This document shows, in pieces, positions 26,201 through 38,500 of a stretch of DNA of 64,000 nt (its first letter is position 1; every line of letters starts with the position of its first letter). The stretch spans positions 18,290,001 through 18,354,000 of the forward strand of contig NC_135251.1 in NCBI RefSeq assembly GCF_964204865.1. The letters are read 5' to 3'. The notes beneath the pieces are model-generated. The model worked only from the letters and a program-made list of their open reading frames with translations. It searched no databases and was not told where the DNA came from. Made by a program: the position numbers and the translations under genes. Source of the stretch: Styela clava (lineage: Eukaryota > Chordata > Ascidiacea > Stolidobranchia > Styelidae).

Positions 26201-29200
26201 ATTGTACTTACTCATCGAGAGCTTGCTGGAAAGTTCGATTAACAATATATCCGACTAACATATTGCGTTTAATCTTATAGTACGATTAAAGTATGCCCAT
26301 GTGTCGCTTTTAGATATCCTATCAAAGTATTTTTGATGTGATATATGTTTAAAAAGCTGGGTTCAGGTCATGCCTGTGTATACTTAATATCTTGTGTGAT
26401 ATTGATATTCTATTTACGACATGATAGTAAATAGCCATGAATGGTTATGACATCACAGTCGTCTTAGTCATTATCACCAGCGAGGAGCGTATTTCCCCAG
26501 ATACTGACAGAATGTACTGGAATACGCAGTTGTGAATTACTTTTCGAAATTGTGGCACTGTTGTATTCATTTAACTTCACACCGACTATTGATCAGGCGT
26601 TTGGTTTAATTGAAGTGTGAATTAGTTTCTATCTTCTGTAGAATATAAGTATAAGTAATTGAGAGGCTCTGATGCCAATTCGAAGCAGACGTGGTTTAAG
26701 AAAGTTGCATAAGGTATTGGAGGATTGGATTAGTGAAGACTGGGGCGATTCTAGTGATAGCGACGATATATTTCTCCCACGAAGAAGCAATAGAAGCATG
26801 GTAAGAACCATGGAAAGCAGCAAATCGGACGCGGCGTCCAGTTCTACTAGCGAACACGTCGCAACTTCATCCGAGGACGAACGAATATCATCCAGAATGT
26901 CAAATGCATCTTCATCGGCCACTGATCAACTTCCTCCACCACCTAAATACGAATCGGTTATCCAACTTCCCGTGAAAGACTATACAGCTAGTAGCGAGAG
27001 GTCGTGGGATAGAGAGGTAAATAGGCTCGTCGATGATTTTGACCGTAAATGCTCTTCACCCATGAGAGACCAAGGACGGTTTTCAACTCTTCCTAGTCAG
27101 AAACGTGTATCATCAGGAGCACATAGCTTTGCCCATGAGGAGTCAACGAGTAGCAGAGGATCTATCTCGCCACCAAGATCAAATTCAGCACTTGGGGCTG
27201 ATCGCGACTTTGACTGGGATAGGCGATTGCTTTCTAATGATGATTTTTTTCGAGATAGTCGTTTGAGTCGTCGTCGGCCTTTCGGTTCTTCTTTCGGAGG
27301 CATGAGGTCGGCGTTTGGGGAGGACATTGACAATTTTTTTGGAAGAGGTACATTTAGCACGGACTGGGATACTTTTTTTCCAGAAATTTCTTTTTCTGAC
27401 TTCGGACGAGGTTCTAGTTTGACCAGCAGGAGCGAGACCAAGTCACGTGGTTTGCAACCCATTGGCCATTTTGAGGACTTCAAAGTAGAAGTAGACGTAC
27501 AAGGATTCGAGTAAGATTTTAACTGTTCTAACGGAATGTAATTCGGTAGATAGATATTTCTCTATTTTAACATTGTGGTATTTTTAGACCGCATGAGCTG
27601 TTGGTTAAAACAGCAGGACAGAGTCTATTGGTGATGGCAAAATCAGAAGCCACCAATGGCGATGGTGGCGTGTCTAGCAGGAATCGCGAGTTCAGGTATT
27701 GTTCACGATAATCCATCGTTCATTAGAGGCAATATGTGTTAGGTTGTACTTATATTTTGCTTCAAATTACAGAGAATTGAGGAGAGAATTTACCATACCA
27801 TCCAACGTTAACCCCACTGATATTACTTCTAACCTTACGCCTGAGGGAGTATTAGTAATCGAGGCACCAACTCGGGAGAAGATTGCAGCGATAGCGAACG
27901 AAGCAGAAGCTAAACACAAGACAAACAACAATAGCGGAGATTGACTTTTATTATGACATTTATGTGCAAAATGGACGTCAAAAACTATCGGGCCTTGCCC
28001 AACAAAGTGAATGATAGTGACAGTACAGCGACGTGATGCGACAATTAAATTTTTTTATTGCTATCAAATAACTAAGATTTAGCAGAAAATGAACAATAAA
28101 ATACCATTAGTGTTTATGCATGACCTGTTTTATTCAGCCATAGGTTGTTTGCTAAATCAACGGATATGGTCGTCTCCATTTGTCCAGAATCTGGGGATGT
28201 AAATTCTGTAACCGTGTCTGAGAAATTTGGTTCCCGTTCAGTTTTAGTCACTCCGTGGTTCACAAAGATCGTGAACCTTTTAGAATCAGTCAAATTTGAT
28301 TTCTTTTCGAAGTCTTCTTCCAACTCACAAACAAAAAATTGTGCTTGAACGCGAAAGTCGTAAGCTCTTCTGTTTTCCTCCCGATCGATTAAAGACGGGT
28401 ACATGTTTTTGTAAGAAAATTTCACGAAGGGATTTTCGCTTAAATTTACTCCTCGTTTGCATGAAGCGTTGAAAATACTGGTTTTATTTTTAGACGATTG
28501 TAGGGTGATATCACTAACTCTTTCTTTACCAATGTACCAGTTATTTACAACCAACTCACTAAATCCTCCTTTACCGTAGCAAATGACGTCACTTCTGACG
28601 TCAATAGGTTTAGGCATGTTCACAGGCCTTGTGTCATATCGGAACGGAGATGAAAAGCCCAATTCTCGTCCAAGTGTTTTTGATTTGTTTTCGTATTTCT
28701 CGCTCCCTTCCGCACTCTTGCGATACCACCGCATCGGATCTTTGTTGATAATTTTAAAACTCGATATATTATCGTTTTCGGGTCCCAGAATTGTAATATC
28801 CATACAGTTTTGTGAGAAAACGGTGTCGTTCGCCCTTGTAATATTGTTAGGATCGTTGTGGCTATCGCTGTTTCGGTTTGTGTAGAAAGTTCCTTCGAGT
28901 AATATTTCAACGTAGGTTTTGTAGTGTTCGGCGATATCCCAAGATCCACACAGTCGCGAATATGAAAATGCACTGATTTCCATTTCAACGCTGGGGTTGA
29001 CTTCTTTTTGTAACGCTTTTGATGGAATTTCCCACTTCATGCATATGTGGTGTTTTGGCACGGAGTAACGCGTGTGTTTTTCGCCATATGAAACCAAAGG
29101 TGGCAGAGGTGCTGGTAAATAAATTGCGGGGATTTCTGTACTTTCTGGTGGTTCGTGTCCGTCGATTTCGACATTCAATAATTGTTCCGCCGTACGCATT

Positions 29201-32200
29201 TGATAGTCTTCGCCACACTTTCTATCTGGTACCAAATATTTCCCGCCATTTATTAGTCTATTTCGAGCAAATTTCAATCGAACTGGGGACGTTAGGTCGT
29301 GGTTCTGGCATCGTCCGATAGGCCTCAGGTTTTCTTGTAATATTTTTACGATGTCATCAACAATCGGATCTCTCTTAATAATGGTAACTGTACTTAATTC
29401 TAAACTTAACCAATATAATTCTTCTTTGAGGTAGTGCTCGTGAGGTAGTACATCCAAATCGGCCTTTAATAGTTCGTTGTTAGGTAGATTATAGCCGTGT
29501 GTATTGTCTCTTGTATTTTGCACGGTCATTGGTACCTTAAATACAATAGTGTCTGCTTTGCTGGAGATTGAAACTATTTTAGGACGCAATTCCAGGAAGT
29601 TATTACCACCAGATGGCGATAAATATCGTGATAAGTTAGAAATATCGTCAAGCTCACGTCTCCTGGGAAAAGTCGTCATTTCTGATGGCGCTAAATATAG
29701 TCGTTGAATATCCACGTCAATGCCAAGTTTAGTACCTAATTTGTGTTTTAGATGTACGATACTTTCGTCATGCTTCGGACTGACTTCAATCTCGGTTAGC
29801 ATAGGCCCAGGAGATTCGAGACTAGACACAAGAACTGGTACGAAGCATTTCAGTGCCAGAGCGCATTCTTTTGTAATATTGCATTCGGATAAAGTCTTTT
29901 CTTTTTCCAATGCTTCTCCTGCAAGAAATAATCGCTGATTCTTCGGATTAATCGCTTTCGTTTTGAAGACCTCATCATGAATAGCCGAAATTTTATCAGT
30001 CAGCTTCTGTCCCTGTAGCGTTATTATCTCGCCAGTATTTCCAATCGCAATATGCACATCGAAACCAACTTTAGGCAAATTTCTGTAATCAAACATTTAT
30101 ATGAATTCTCATTCAATTCTCATTTATTTCACTTTTCAACAAATTCAGTACTCACCTGTATCTGGATAATTTCCTTTCGTCGCTATATTCTAGAAATATT
30201 CTTTCCATATTGCTTTTAAAATCATACCACAGCTACTTAGAAGGTATTAAACGTTTCTGATTGTATCGAACTAGCTTATAAAAAGGTCACCGCAGCCCTT
30301 CTAAGCCTATTGTTTGGAAATATTATCTAAGCGAAATGAGCGACGAAGAAAAGTCGACATGTAATTTAATCGCAATATACGAAACATTATGCGACATGAT
30401 AACTATTATATTTTTATGTATCTCCAACCCGCGGATGATTCGATGATAAATAAATTATTTACACCATGTAACAACTTCAATAAGGTTGATCAATTGGTAA
30501 GTTTTTCAGTGAACAAGATTCGATTTGTGTATATTCGTTAACGTGAATGTTCTTTTTTGTCAAATTGAATTTTTTTATTTTATTAAAAAGTGTTTTCTTT
30601 ATATTTAACAGATGTTTTGCTGGATGGGAAGGCAAAAATTGCAATCAATGCACAAAAGCACCAGGATGCGTTCATGGAACTTGCCACCAGTCATGGCAAT
30701 GCACCTGCGATGCGGGATGGGGAGGACCAAAATGCGATCGAGGTAATAAAGGACTTAATTGTTACGCTAGACATTTTGCAAAATTCTTGCATATATTACG
30801 CAATCAATGTTAATCATACTAGGAAGAGCAATAAATTTCGAATTTACTACGTTTCTAATATAGTTTCTTTACATTTTTAGATCTCAAAATATGCGAACGC
30901 ACTCAACCTTGTAAGAACCAAGCAACATGCATCAACAATGGTAATGGCGAATATTTGTGCGTTTGCCAGAAAGGATTCTCTGGAGTTAATTGCGAAATCT
31001 ACAAACCAGAAGGCATGCCAGCAATCAAACCAACCACAACTAAACCGACGACAACGACCCGGGCTACCACCTCAACTCCCAAAAAATGCACAAACGGAGG
31101 TCGGTGCAGAATAACGGCTATGAACGGAGGATGCGAAAGGTAAGTTATTACTGGGTTTTCAGTTAACAACAAACAAATATATCATAATTTTAATTTTAAG
31201 TTAAAGATAAATTCATATTGGTTGAAATATTTTAAAATTGTAAATATACAACTAATTTATTATTATTCTTATTTTAGGTGCATATGTCAACCTGGTTACG
31301 TCGGAAAATATTGTGAAATAAATGTGAATGAATGCTTACTGCGGCCTTGTGCAAACGGTGGAAAATGCTTCGATCTTTCCAACGACTTCTACTGTCAATG
31401 TCAACGTGGATTCACTGGTCGTTACTGCGATGTAGACGTAAACGAGTGCGAGGTTTCTTCCGATATTTGCTTCAATGGGGGACAATGTAAAAATTCATAC
31501 GGATCGTACGAATGCATCTGTCCGAAAGGCTTCTCTGGAAGGCGATGCGGTGAATCTGATTTACTTGAAGTTCCTGGCCTTCGACCGGTTTCGCCCAGAA
31601 TTGTGTCTGTGACGGCCACTGTTACCGAAACTTCCGAATCTACAACAGAAAAAATGACAGAAAGTACGGTGAAATCTCCGAAAATTATTAAAAATCCAGA
31701 AAATGAAATAAAGATGACACGCATCACACATGAATTGAAAATTAGCTCGGTTAACGGTGAATATTCCGCCTCAAACAACGAACTCCTCATCCGCCAAGAA
31801 GTGGAACGGGACTCTGCTGCTACTGATTCATCTGCAAAAGCGATGCAAGCCATGACTTTTGTATTCATGGGTTTGGCTATCGTGATATTAGCGGCTATAT
31901 TGGCTTTAGTGTGGATGAGGTGCTTCAGAACACAAGCAGGAGCAGGCCACGAAAAGGTGACACGCACTAGACCAGCTGATTGTGAAACTCCAACCAACCC
32001 TTCCGTCATCTCATCTATTGATGAAAACGTACAAAATAGTAGATACGAAACAGTAACAGCTCGAACCACAACCGACGTGGTATTGGAAACATCAAACGAT
32101 GAAATGGAATTTCAAATTCAACCTTCTTATACATCCGATCCAGCTGAAACTCGGTATGATGCTCGTCAGTCATTACCAGATTGTCCTTCACCACCACCAC

Positions 32201-32427
32201 CGTATGCTATTAGCGCCGTTGAGATGCGTCGTTCAACAACAAGACCTCAATCAGGATATTATGTAGCACTCCCACCAACTCCACAGCAATCTTGTCAGAA
32301 CATATCTGAAATAGGATGTCGAAAATCTCTTAACACGTCATATCTTATGACGTCAAATGATTCCGCTGAAACCTCATCATTACTGGAAGTAGACTCTCCA
32401 ACATTATCGCACAAAATTGTCGTGTGA
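23253..32427 (+). CDS. DLK-like non-canonical Notch ligand (DOS-type, six EGF repeats)
   Basis: Five exons: 23253-23337, 25824-25890, 30612-30742, 30881-31139 and 31278-32427. They join in frame to 563 aa. Residues 1-28 are a signal peptide. Next come two short EGF repeats starting CPDRCNLRQGYC, with CTKAPGCVHGTC in the second, the pattern of DLK1/DLK2 and the DOS motif; there is no DSL domain. Four more EGF repeats follow, the third and fourth separated by a Thr/Pro linker. A membrane segment lies near 372-395 and a tail of about 168 residues follows. The tail carries PPPPY (about 486-490) and ends HKIVV. Family knowledge: DLK proteins modulate Notch at the cell surface. EGF3 has an O-fucose consensus (CKNQATC), and EGFs 3, 5 and 6 fit CxxGx(S/T)GxxC for O-GlcNAc. 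Intron 2 contains two other genes. Assignment to DLK1 or DLK2 is not possible. Confidence 0.9.
23338..25823. other. Intron 1 of the DLK-like gene
   Basis: About 2.5 kb between the signal-peptide exon and the first EGF exon. I find no repeat or gene I can support. A minus-strand frame at 25022-24819 is rich in CxxC pairs but has no splice or family support. Confidence 0.4.
26229..26236 (+). promoter_or_regulatory. Possible heat-shock element half-pair
   Basis: GAAAGTTC matches the two-unit nGAAnnTTCn heat-shock element core, 436 bases upstream of the small heat-shock protein start codon. A third unit is not evident, and an 8-bp match is expected by chance at this scale. Confidence 0.2.
26672..27944 (+). 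CDS. Small heat-shock protein (alpha-crystallin family), nested
   Basis: Three exons: 26672-27510, 27588-27695 and 27773-27944. They join in frame to 372 aa, long for a family usually of 150-250. The alpha-crystallin domain spans roughly residues 268-356 and is split by both introns. It runs from FKVEVDVQGFEPHELLVK, through the REFTIP strand, to the conserved GVLVIEAP. The N-terminal 265 residues are rich in Ser, Arg and Asp, with FFGRGTFS and FFPEISF aromatic patches before the domain. Members are ATP-independent holdases that oligomerise. The ATG has an in-frame stop 12 bases upstream. The gene lies inside intron 2 of the DLK-like gene on the same strand, with its own AATAAA at 28095, and converges on the tandem-Ubl gene. 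The paralogue is not determinable. Confidence 0.92.
28054..28059 (-). terminator. Poly(A) signal of the tandem-Ubl gene
   Basis: TTTATT on the + strand reads AATAAA on the minus strand, 55 bases past the stop codon at 28114-28116. It lies inside the probable 3' UTR of the opposing heat-shock gene. Confidence 0.6.
28095..28100 (+). terminator. Poly(A) signal of the small heat-shock gene
   Basis: AATAAA, 151 bases past the TGA at 27942-27944 and only about 14 bases short of the end of the opposing coding region. Confidence 0.65.
28114..30208 (-). CDS. Unrecognised protein with two N-terminal ubiquitin-like domains, nested
   Basis: Two exons on the minus strand: 30208-30156, then 30082-28114. 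The 73-bp intron has donor CAG|GTGAGT and acceptor GATTACAG. The spliced product is 673 aa starting MERIFLEYSDERKLSRY. A start at 30096 inside the intron would give 660 aa without splicing. Residues about 25-100 look like a ubiquitin fold: a start like FDVHIAIGNTG, then QRLFLAGEALEKEKTLSEC, which matches the K-Q-R-L-x-F-x-G-x-x-L turn of ubiquitin. Residues about 102-190 look like a second, more divergent copy with IQRLYLAPSE. The remaining 480 residues resemble nothing I know, with no membrane segment, no zinc motif and no GG processing end. The gene lies antisense in intron 2 of the DLK-like gene and converges on the heat-shock gene. Length and clean frame argue for a live gene; function is unknown. 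Confidence 0.8.
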
Positions 32428-32645
32428 TACAATCGATTCGGAGCAGAAAAAATTCACAATATAGTGATGTAATAATATCCAGTTCCGCCAAACGGTCAGC
32501 GCGACAAAGAGTGCACTGTTTTACTACATTTATATTATTTAATTTTTACCACTGTTTTATTTGCATTTTATTTTCTCGGTCGTTTTTCATGACATTTTTA
32601 ATCTTGAATCTTCATTATTAGCTGTATTATCTAAAACACTTTAAC

Positions 32646-32651
32646 AATAAA
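32646..32651 (+). terminator. Poly(A) signal of the DLK-like gene
   Basis: AATAAA about 220 bases after the TGA that ends the coding region. Confidence 0.6.
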
Positions 32652-35577
32652 GAACGTGATTACGCTATATGATCAGAATCATTCGTCACTCTGATTACGC
32701 CTTCCAAGAATGACATTTTTGTCATACGTTAGTTACACTATAATAACACACTGCCCAATATTTACATATAATTCTTTAATTTTCGATGTTTAGAGTGATT
32801 TAGGCCTGATATTTAATCAATGCTGCTTTAGTCTTTTTTATAATAACCTTGTGTCGCTGTTAAAATTAAATTAATATTTTTCAATCGCTGAATAGTATTG
32901 AAATGGTTAAATTAACTTTCGTAACTTTTTATGTAGTCGACTTTCATCCGACTAATGTGTCAATTGCCTTTGTCATTCGAGACATATATGATCCATCTGA
33001 TGTGGGGTGAGGCAAATGCATGATGAATGCGATTTTTTTAGCTTATTCTTGTGGGGTACTATAATCAGAACTTGTAATTCGGATAATTTTTGATTTTAAT
33101 GTCATTTGCGACAGTTTTATTATAATGTTTTTTCTTGATATCATACTATTTATCACTGTGCATATATTTCATTTCTTTCGTTTTAATTTTATTTGAAATA
33201 AAACAAGGTAATATTAATTCGATTGAATGATATATGATAGGTTCAGATCAGAATGTTAACATATGACAATCAGGCCATTTATGCATGAATACCCGGTGTT
33301 CATGACAGTTTACCGCAAGTCCTCGACAAAATGTAATAGTTGCATGAATACCCGGTGTTCACCCCATGTCTTGGGCGTAGGACAACCCAACATGCTGTGA
33401 CAGTTGCAGTACTGGAGTTAGCCCCAGAGATGTCAACGTCGTTTTTCGTCGTTTCTCTAAAATGCAAATAATGCAGTCATATTTATAGATTCTACTACAA
33501 CTTTTTCCAATCGCTTCCGTATCTTCTCATTTTTAAGCTAATTATTAGAGGCATAGCGCTCTTTTTCTCAACATACTGAATTAAAAAAGCACTGAATAAA
33601 TCTATTATTGATTCCGTTGTATGAGATGGGTGATCTGAGATTATAGCAAAACACTTGAGTGCTATTCAGTACGTTGGCACCGGTGAGAGTATTATTAAGG
33701 TTAACCTGCTGCAGCAGCTCCACTAGTACCAGGCTTTTCCCGGTTCTTGGACTATGTCAAAACCGAAAAGCTCGGTTTGCTGCATGTACCTAACTACCAA
33801 CGTGTAAAAACAGAATCATGTTATCTATCTACTACATCCAGGCGATGAATTAGTAATTTTGCCTCTAGGCAATAAAAATGACGTAATATATTTTAAATAA
33901 TCAATTTCAAACCGTAATCGCAATTTCGTTCGAGGCATATCTGTTCTCTTACGCCCCTTCGTGGGCAATTTAGTTCGGAAAAAATCCTTTTCATTGCTGA
34001 ATAAATGTGACTAGTATTCATTTTTTATTGCTAAAGATTTGGTGATTTTTTAAACTAGACTTGTTTTAAAATTGTCAATTGAATCAATCGGCCATTTTCG
34101 TATCTTGCTTGAAAGGGTTCAGGTATCGGTTATATAATAATATTATAATTATATAGTCCCTTCTGTGCGAAAGCACTTTATTTTACCAAATTTTTTTTTA
34201 ATGCCAATAGTTTTATCACGCCGTTACAGGTTCGCAATGGCACAAACAGGAATTCCAATCAACGCCACGACACACACACCAACGGTTGTGTAATCTCTTT
34301 ATTGCGGTTGGGGTACTTTTAATCGGATGTTATTTACACGTATAGACTTTACGCCACAACAAATTATATATTAACAAAATCTAAATTAATATTGTGCTAA
34401 TCGTTGGGTCAACATGCGTAAATACGCACGCCAAATCATTGCAGCTTATCAGCATTGTGCTTAATGAGAATCTATAATAACCGTTAGCTTTGGGAAAGTT
34501 CAGATTTGCTGGCTTCTACTGAAGCTATGTGGTGGATATCGTTGTGGATGCCTCCAGTCCCAGTTCTAAAATGAACCATACGCATGTTCCGTAAACTGAC
34601 AATACATACCCTCAAGAATTCTGTAAATATTTATTCGCGTTGATAAGATTAATTGCTTGGAGTAAGAACTTCAACATGTTGTCCCGAATGCTTTGGTATA
34701 TCAAACAATAATTCCGTCATCTAATTATCTTTATTATTATGTGTGTGATACATACAAACAAACAAACCTGTCAATAAATAGACATTAGCATCAAAAGTAT
34801 AGTTTCTCAGTCGCCAATGACGTCAATACGAAGTTTGCTGGCAACTCATGTTCAGAAATTATCTTTTGCTTGGAAACTTGTACCATGGCCAGTTCACATC
34901 CGCCATGCTCAGTTTCAGTGTATAGCCAACTGAAAAAATTAGTAGAATATTGTGCTATAATGTTTTTGTTTTGTTCAATACTAATTCAGCAGAAATATTG
35001 ACTACTTTTCAAATCGCCATTCATGTAGAAAGGCCTTTTTTGACGGTGTTTATTTAAAAACAAATTTTCGTCAACAAGTCATCACCGAACCTAGAAAGAT
35101 TAAATATTGGGGAAGAATGTGAGCAAACTCAACTTGAAAAAAAATTGGGAGAATCAATAAGTGATTGACAGATTTTTTTGCAAACTAAGAAGGGTATTTG
35201 ATAGAACTGCATTTCATTATAATAACAAAAGAATGTTAAATGTATATATTTAGCACACATCGGTCAAAGGAAAGCCTGACATATGGGCGGGAAGGGCATC
35301 ACTTAAAATGGTGTTTTGTACGAAGTTGATGACGACCTTTTCGAATTGTGCTTCATTATTGGGACCTATACAGCTGTCAGAAAACTGGACCAGAATTGCA
35401 TCTCTGATGGAGCCCTAAGTCGCAACCCTGAAACCTAAAAATTCAAAGTGTTTCATCATACTTGAGTCAACCAAAAATGGTGGAAATATATATATACCAA
35501 TAGCGAACATTGGTAGAATAACAATATAATGTTACTTTAAGATTTCTACTGCAATAATATTATTTAACCTATGAAAG
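32652..35577. other. Intergenic gap, DLK-like to carboxypeptidase
   Basis: About 2.9 kb, AT-rich. It holds one pair of short direct repeats (33282-33361). No convincing open frame. The right end should hold the promoter of the carboxypeptidase gene, but no clear TATA box was found. Confidence 0.45.
33282..33361. repeat. Two direct repeats, 59 bp apart
   Basis: tgcatgaatacccggtgttc occurs at 33282 and again at 33341. The sequence between is not repeated further. Confidence 0.85.
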
Positions 35578-38500
35578 ATGCAACCGAATCACAGGATTGC
35601 TATTGTTGCCGTTTCATGTGCTGTATTTGGAATAATTATTGGAGTTTTGATCGGCTGGTACAGCCATCCGACGTCTTCAGCTCCGGCTGAGCCAAATCCA
35701 CCAACTTCAGATCCAGAAATTTCTAAACAAATACGAGATGAAATCAAGGCTGAAAATATTGAATTATACCTAAAGTAAGAAAACCCTTTATAACGTAGGA
35801 CTGTGACCGAATTTCGTAATATCTTTTACAGCAATATAACCACACTTAAAGGTTATTACTGCTTTCACGCTCATCATAATGGGTGCCAAACAATTTGTTT
35901 TGCAGAGAACTAACCGACGAGCCGCATATTGCTGGTCGCGATGTCGATGAGAAAATATTAGTCGATTACATAAGGGGGAAATGGGAAGATTTTGGATTTG
36001 ATGTCGAAGTTCATCCGTATGATGTTTTGTTATCTTATCCAGATCAGGAGGACTCAAATCTAATATCTGTCATACTAGACAATGGTAAGTTAAATTTGAT
36101 GAATATTTACAACGTTGAGCACAAATCAGGTTAGTTTTTGCTCTCAATTAATTTTTACCTTGGCAATGTCTCTCTAACCTTTCCAGCAATTCCTGCACTA
36201 AAACCAGATTTATTTACAAATTTCATTTATTATGAAAATATTATGAACATGGAAATTACGAATAAAATGAACTTAATTGCAGGGACCGAACTATACAAAT
36301 CTCAACCTAGCGAAAAGATCTTAGATGATTCTCAAATAAGTGACAAAGTCGTAAATCCATTCAATGCTTACTCTGCCACGGGTGATACAGAGGTATTATT
36401 TTATATATTATCGCATTTTATGGTACGATTATATCAATAGAATTTCTTTTTCTAAAATCATAATTGTATTACAACACTCCGGATTAGTATGTACATTCAT
36501 ATTAAAAAATTTGTGTAATTTTCTTTCACGCTACACTGTTGAAAGTAATTGAAGGCAATTTAAGGAATGGATTAAACAGATATCTGTACAAACTTTGTTG
36601 TGGTAAAAACGATTTCAAAATTTTTACGTTCGTTCATTATCATTTTTATTTTTGAAAGAGGCATCATGATTTATATCAATCTACTAATGCATTATAGGGT
36701 CATCTAGTATATGTAAACTATGCAAGAATTGATGATTTTCTTCAACTTACTCGCGATTTAGGAGTAAACCCTGCAGGTCATGTTTGTATATCAAGATATG
36801 GGCGAATATTAGAGGTTCCAAAGGTAAATAGACAGTTAAATTTTAGATGGTCTTACAAATAGGTATATTCAGCGCGAACAGTTGTACATAACGAAGTTCT
36901 GTATGGGCATTCATTCATACATGTTCTCAGTATTAGCGGTGTATTATGTATCATCCTATTACATTTTTTCAGCATCATGTTTAAAGTCTCATTTTCGGAT
37001 GCATTCTTCGCATCAAATTTTTTGGTCGTCAAATCTTTTGAAATATTAACTCCTACAAAACGAGTACAGTAATACAAGCGTTATTCATAGCATATCTTGT
37101 AATACATATCTTCATAAAAGTAGTCACTTCGCACTGCGTTTGAAATTTAAAAAAAAAAACGGATTGTTACCGGTAGTCATAGCGTTTTCAACATTTTGCG
37201 AACTGGGTGAGGTAATGGGTTTTATTTGAACCAATGAGAATTGAACATTAGCATATTACACCACGATGAGCGGCCGAGAGGCGTGGATTGAACATGTAAA
37301 AAAAATGATGCAAGTGGGCTATATTGATCCTAAAAAATCTCAACGGATTTTGGAATAATTGAGATTTCAGTCTGCATGTAACCTATTATCGTTACATGCT
37401 GCGAACTATTGGTGAACACAAATATAATCATCGTCGTCGGTCAATATCTTCATAGACTGTAGTTTGCGTTCTTGTGAATTCGGAAAACGAGGATTTTATT
37501 TCTTACCTTGTCAAACGAACATTTTACAATTCCAGCACAAATAGCACAAAGCTACGGCTGCAAGGGATTGATTTTGTACTCTGACCCATATGACTATACA
37601 GTTCCGTGGTCTGGTGTTTATCCGGATGATTGGTTTCTACCCGGCACAGGAGCACAAAGGGGAAACCTTCAGACATTGAAAGGTGATCCACTGACTCCAC
37701 AATATCCCGCTATAGGTAAGTTAAGTCTGAGACCTATTACCCACATTTCGGACACAATTTCTCTCCAAATGAGACCAATAAGCTGACCGCCAAAGGTGTA
37801 TTACATACGGTATAACTAGTCTTTTATGGCAATAAAACATTCTAGTATATATTAGAATGTACAGGTGAGTAAGAATAAAAACACTAACTAAATTTAATTT
37901 TGATTAAATGCCCAATCATGTAATCTACCATTTCAGCAATGTTTTTTTCGCACTATTTGCACACAGCCCTTCTGCAGCGAGTTTTAAAAAACTTAAATTT
38001 AAACAATGGTCCTGTGACAAATCTTTTTGTACAAATTTCTACTTTCATTAGTCTACTACCGATGCTATTTTCGATACACTGTTTACTCATTCTCAAATCA
38101 AACCATCAACTTGTGTATTTTGTTCTTTAAACATTTAGATACAGCCTGGAGAATGTACGAGAATGAAACAACACTTCCAACTATTCTTGTTACTCCTATT
38201 GGTTATGACGATGCTGTAAAGTACTTGGAGCGAATGGGAGGAGACGAAGTGCCAGAAGAATGGAAGGGGAGTCTGAATATAACTTACCGTCTTGGACCTG
38301 GTTTTGTCGGCGAGTTGAATAATACTGGGTGAGAAATGAGACCAAAGGGTGCACCAAAGTATAATATCTTATGCATTAAAAAAGGCCGATTTTGGGGACA
38401 AAATGAAACAAAAGTAGATGCATAGTATTTTGTGATTCGAAAGGCTTTGCAAGTCTCTTGTTGATTAACCAAAAATATTGGCACCCAATATAGTTTTTCT

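Noticed and set aside
28145..29938. Several + strand frames of 60-100 codons
   Set aside because: Shadows of the long minus-strand tandem-Ubl coding region.
30188..30195. TTCTAGAA, a perfect two-unit heat-shock element just upstream of the apparent start of the tandem-Ubl gene
   Set aside because: It lies within the coding part of the recovered first exon (codons for IFLEY), so its match is better explained by protein sequence than by regulation.
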